From Bremia lactucae (Eukaryota; Oomycota; Peronosporomycetes; Peronosporales; Peronosporaceae): 17,063 nucleotides of DNA. Location of the stretch: assembly GCF_004359215.1 (NCBI RefSeq), contig NC_090625.1:195909-212971 (forward strand), written 5' to 3'. Positions 16,451 through 17,063 of the stretch are shown one piece after another. Position numbers and translations under genes: made by a program. Each line of letters begins with the position of its first letter. The first letter of the stretch is position 1. Under the pieces are notes generated by a model that did not search any database, was not told the DNA's origin, and saw only the letters and a list, made by a program, of their open reading frames with translations.

Positions 16451-17063
16451 ACACCATGTGTACCTGCGATGCAACTTAGCACAGGTATCTCGGGACCCCT
16501 TTGACGCACTTTTGCAAGTTGACGTACAATTGGGCGTCCTTCAAAGTCTGCAACACAGCATCTAAATGACGCTTGTGCGACTCTATTGCGCTCAGCCCGT
16601 CCTCGGCCCTACTATGCACAAATACATCGTCAAATTAATTGGACGCGTAGGCACGGTGATGACGCACCACGTGAGCCACCACTCGATGACTGTCGCTGGT
16701 GCGTTTTTCAAACCTTGGGACATCAAAAGCCACTCCCAAAGCATGCCGCTTGGGGTGCTTACCGCCGTTTTGGCTACATCGGACACTCTTATGAGTACCT
16801 GATAGTGGCCATCCTTTAAATCCAACCCGGAAAAGATAGTTGACTAATCCTTGGAGCTCAACAAACATCTTTCCGCGGGATTGGCGTTTCCGCCGGTATG
16901 GTTGCTATGTTCAGCTTATTGTAAACATGAACCACGCGCCATCCACCTGTGGCTTTACGCACACAAAAAATTAGGCTGCAGTGAGGCGATTTGCTCTAAC
17001 GCACATGTCCCGCCTTGGCTCGCTTGTCGAAGAACTCATCGATATAATCGACTTGTTCTTTCG
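16451..17063 (-). pseudogene. pol: Gypsy pol (minus copy): reverse transcriptase, runs off the window
   Basis: From the window edge the minus strand reads KEQVDYIDEFFDKRAKAGHV, a TAG, then FCVRKATGGWRVVHVYNKLN and AETPIPRKDV. After shifts come LDLKDGHYQVLIR, TPSGMLWEWLLMSQGLKNAP, then SHRVVAHVVRHHRAYASN, a TAA (16635-16637), and FDDVFVHSRAEDGLSAIESH. The TAA sits exactly where the Tyr of the catalytic YFDD should be; both Asp codons (16626-16631) are intact. KDAQLYVNLQKCV follows. The 5' part of pol and any gag lie beyond 17063. The identity is certain and the copy is inactive. Confidence 0.92.

Overview
The window looks like nuclear DNA of an oomycete (Phytophthora or downy-mildew type). The main reason is that its readable proteins are pieces of chromodomain-bearing Ty3/Gypsy retrotransposons of the kind that fills those genomes. 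The species call is inference from protein style; no search was run. I see no intact host gene, rRNA, complete tRNA or CRISPR array. Nearly everything recognisable is decayed retroelement, broken by one-base indels, stops, deletions and one in-place inversion.

Layout. 1-387: a possible remnant of an unidentified gene. 388-1313: AT-rich, nothing recognised. 1314-1524: a solo LTR with a 5-bp target duplication. 1850-2133 (-): a type I RNase H fragment. 2134-3727: nothing recognised. 3728-3964 (-): a weak Ty1/Copia-like RNase H remnant. 3989-5633 (-): a deletion derivative consisting of LTR, partial gag and LTR. 6011-9529 (+): a Gypsy pol relic with RT, RNase H, integrase, C-terminal region and chromodomain; about 540 bp of it (8268-8806) is flipped in place. 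9530-10272 (-): a gene antisense to that pol, followed by a polypurine tract and a plus-oriented LTR (10446-11015). 11016-11667: a cluster of perfect hairpins. 11668-12537 (-): a second, diverged copy of the antisense gene, overlapping a half-tRNA-like sequence. 12705-12735: an LTR-terminus-like palindrome. 12868-14144 (+): a decayed gag with a coiled coil. 14150-17063 (-): a second Gypsy pol running off the window, tail-to-tail with that gag.

The most unusual signal is one of scale and texture. From about 3989 onward the retroelement DNA, both LTR and coding, is packed with short perfect inverted repeats (arms of about 6-13 bp, loops mostly 3-15 nt), often one every 20-50 bp. The density is far above chance and higher than in the flanking non-Gypsy DNA. 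The partial gag still reads as a good gag domain while being a string of hairpins. Other structural oddities are the in-place pol inversion, the two antisense genes whose 5' ends face an LTR start, and the tail-to-tail gag/pol pair.

Functionally, gag would form the particle, pol would reverse-transcribe and integrate, and LTRs would drive transcription. None of the copies here can be autonomous as sequenced.
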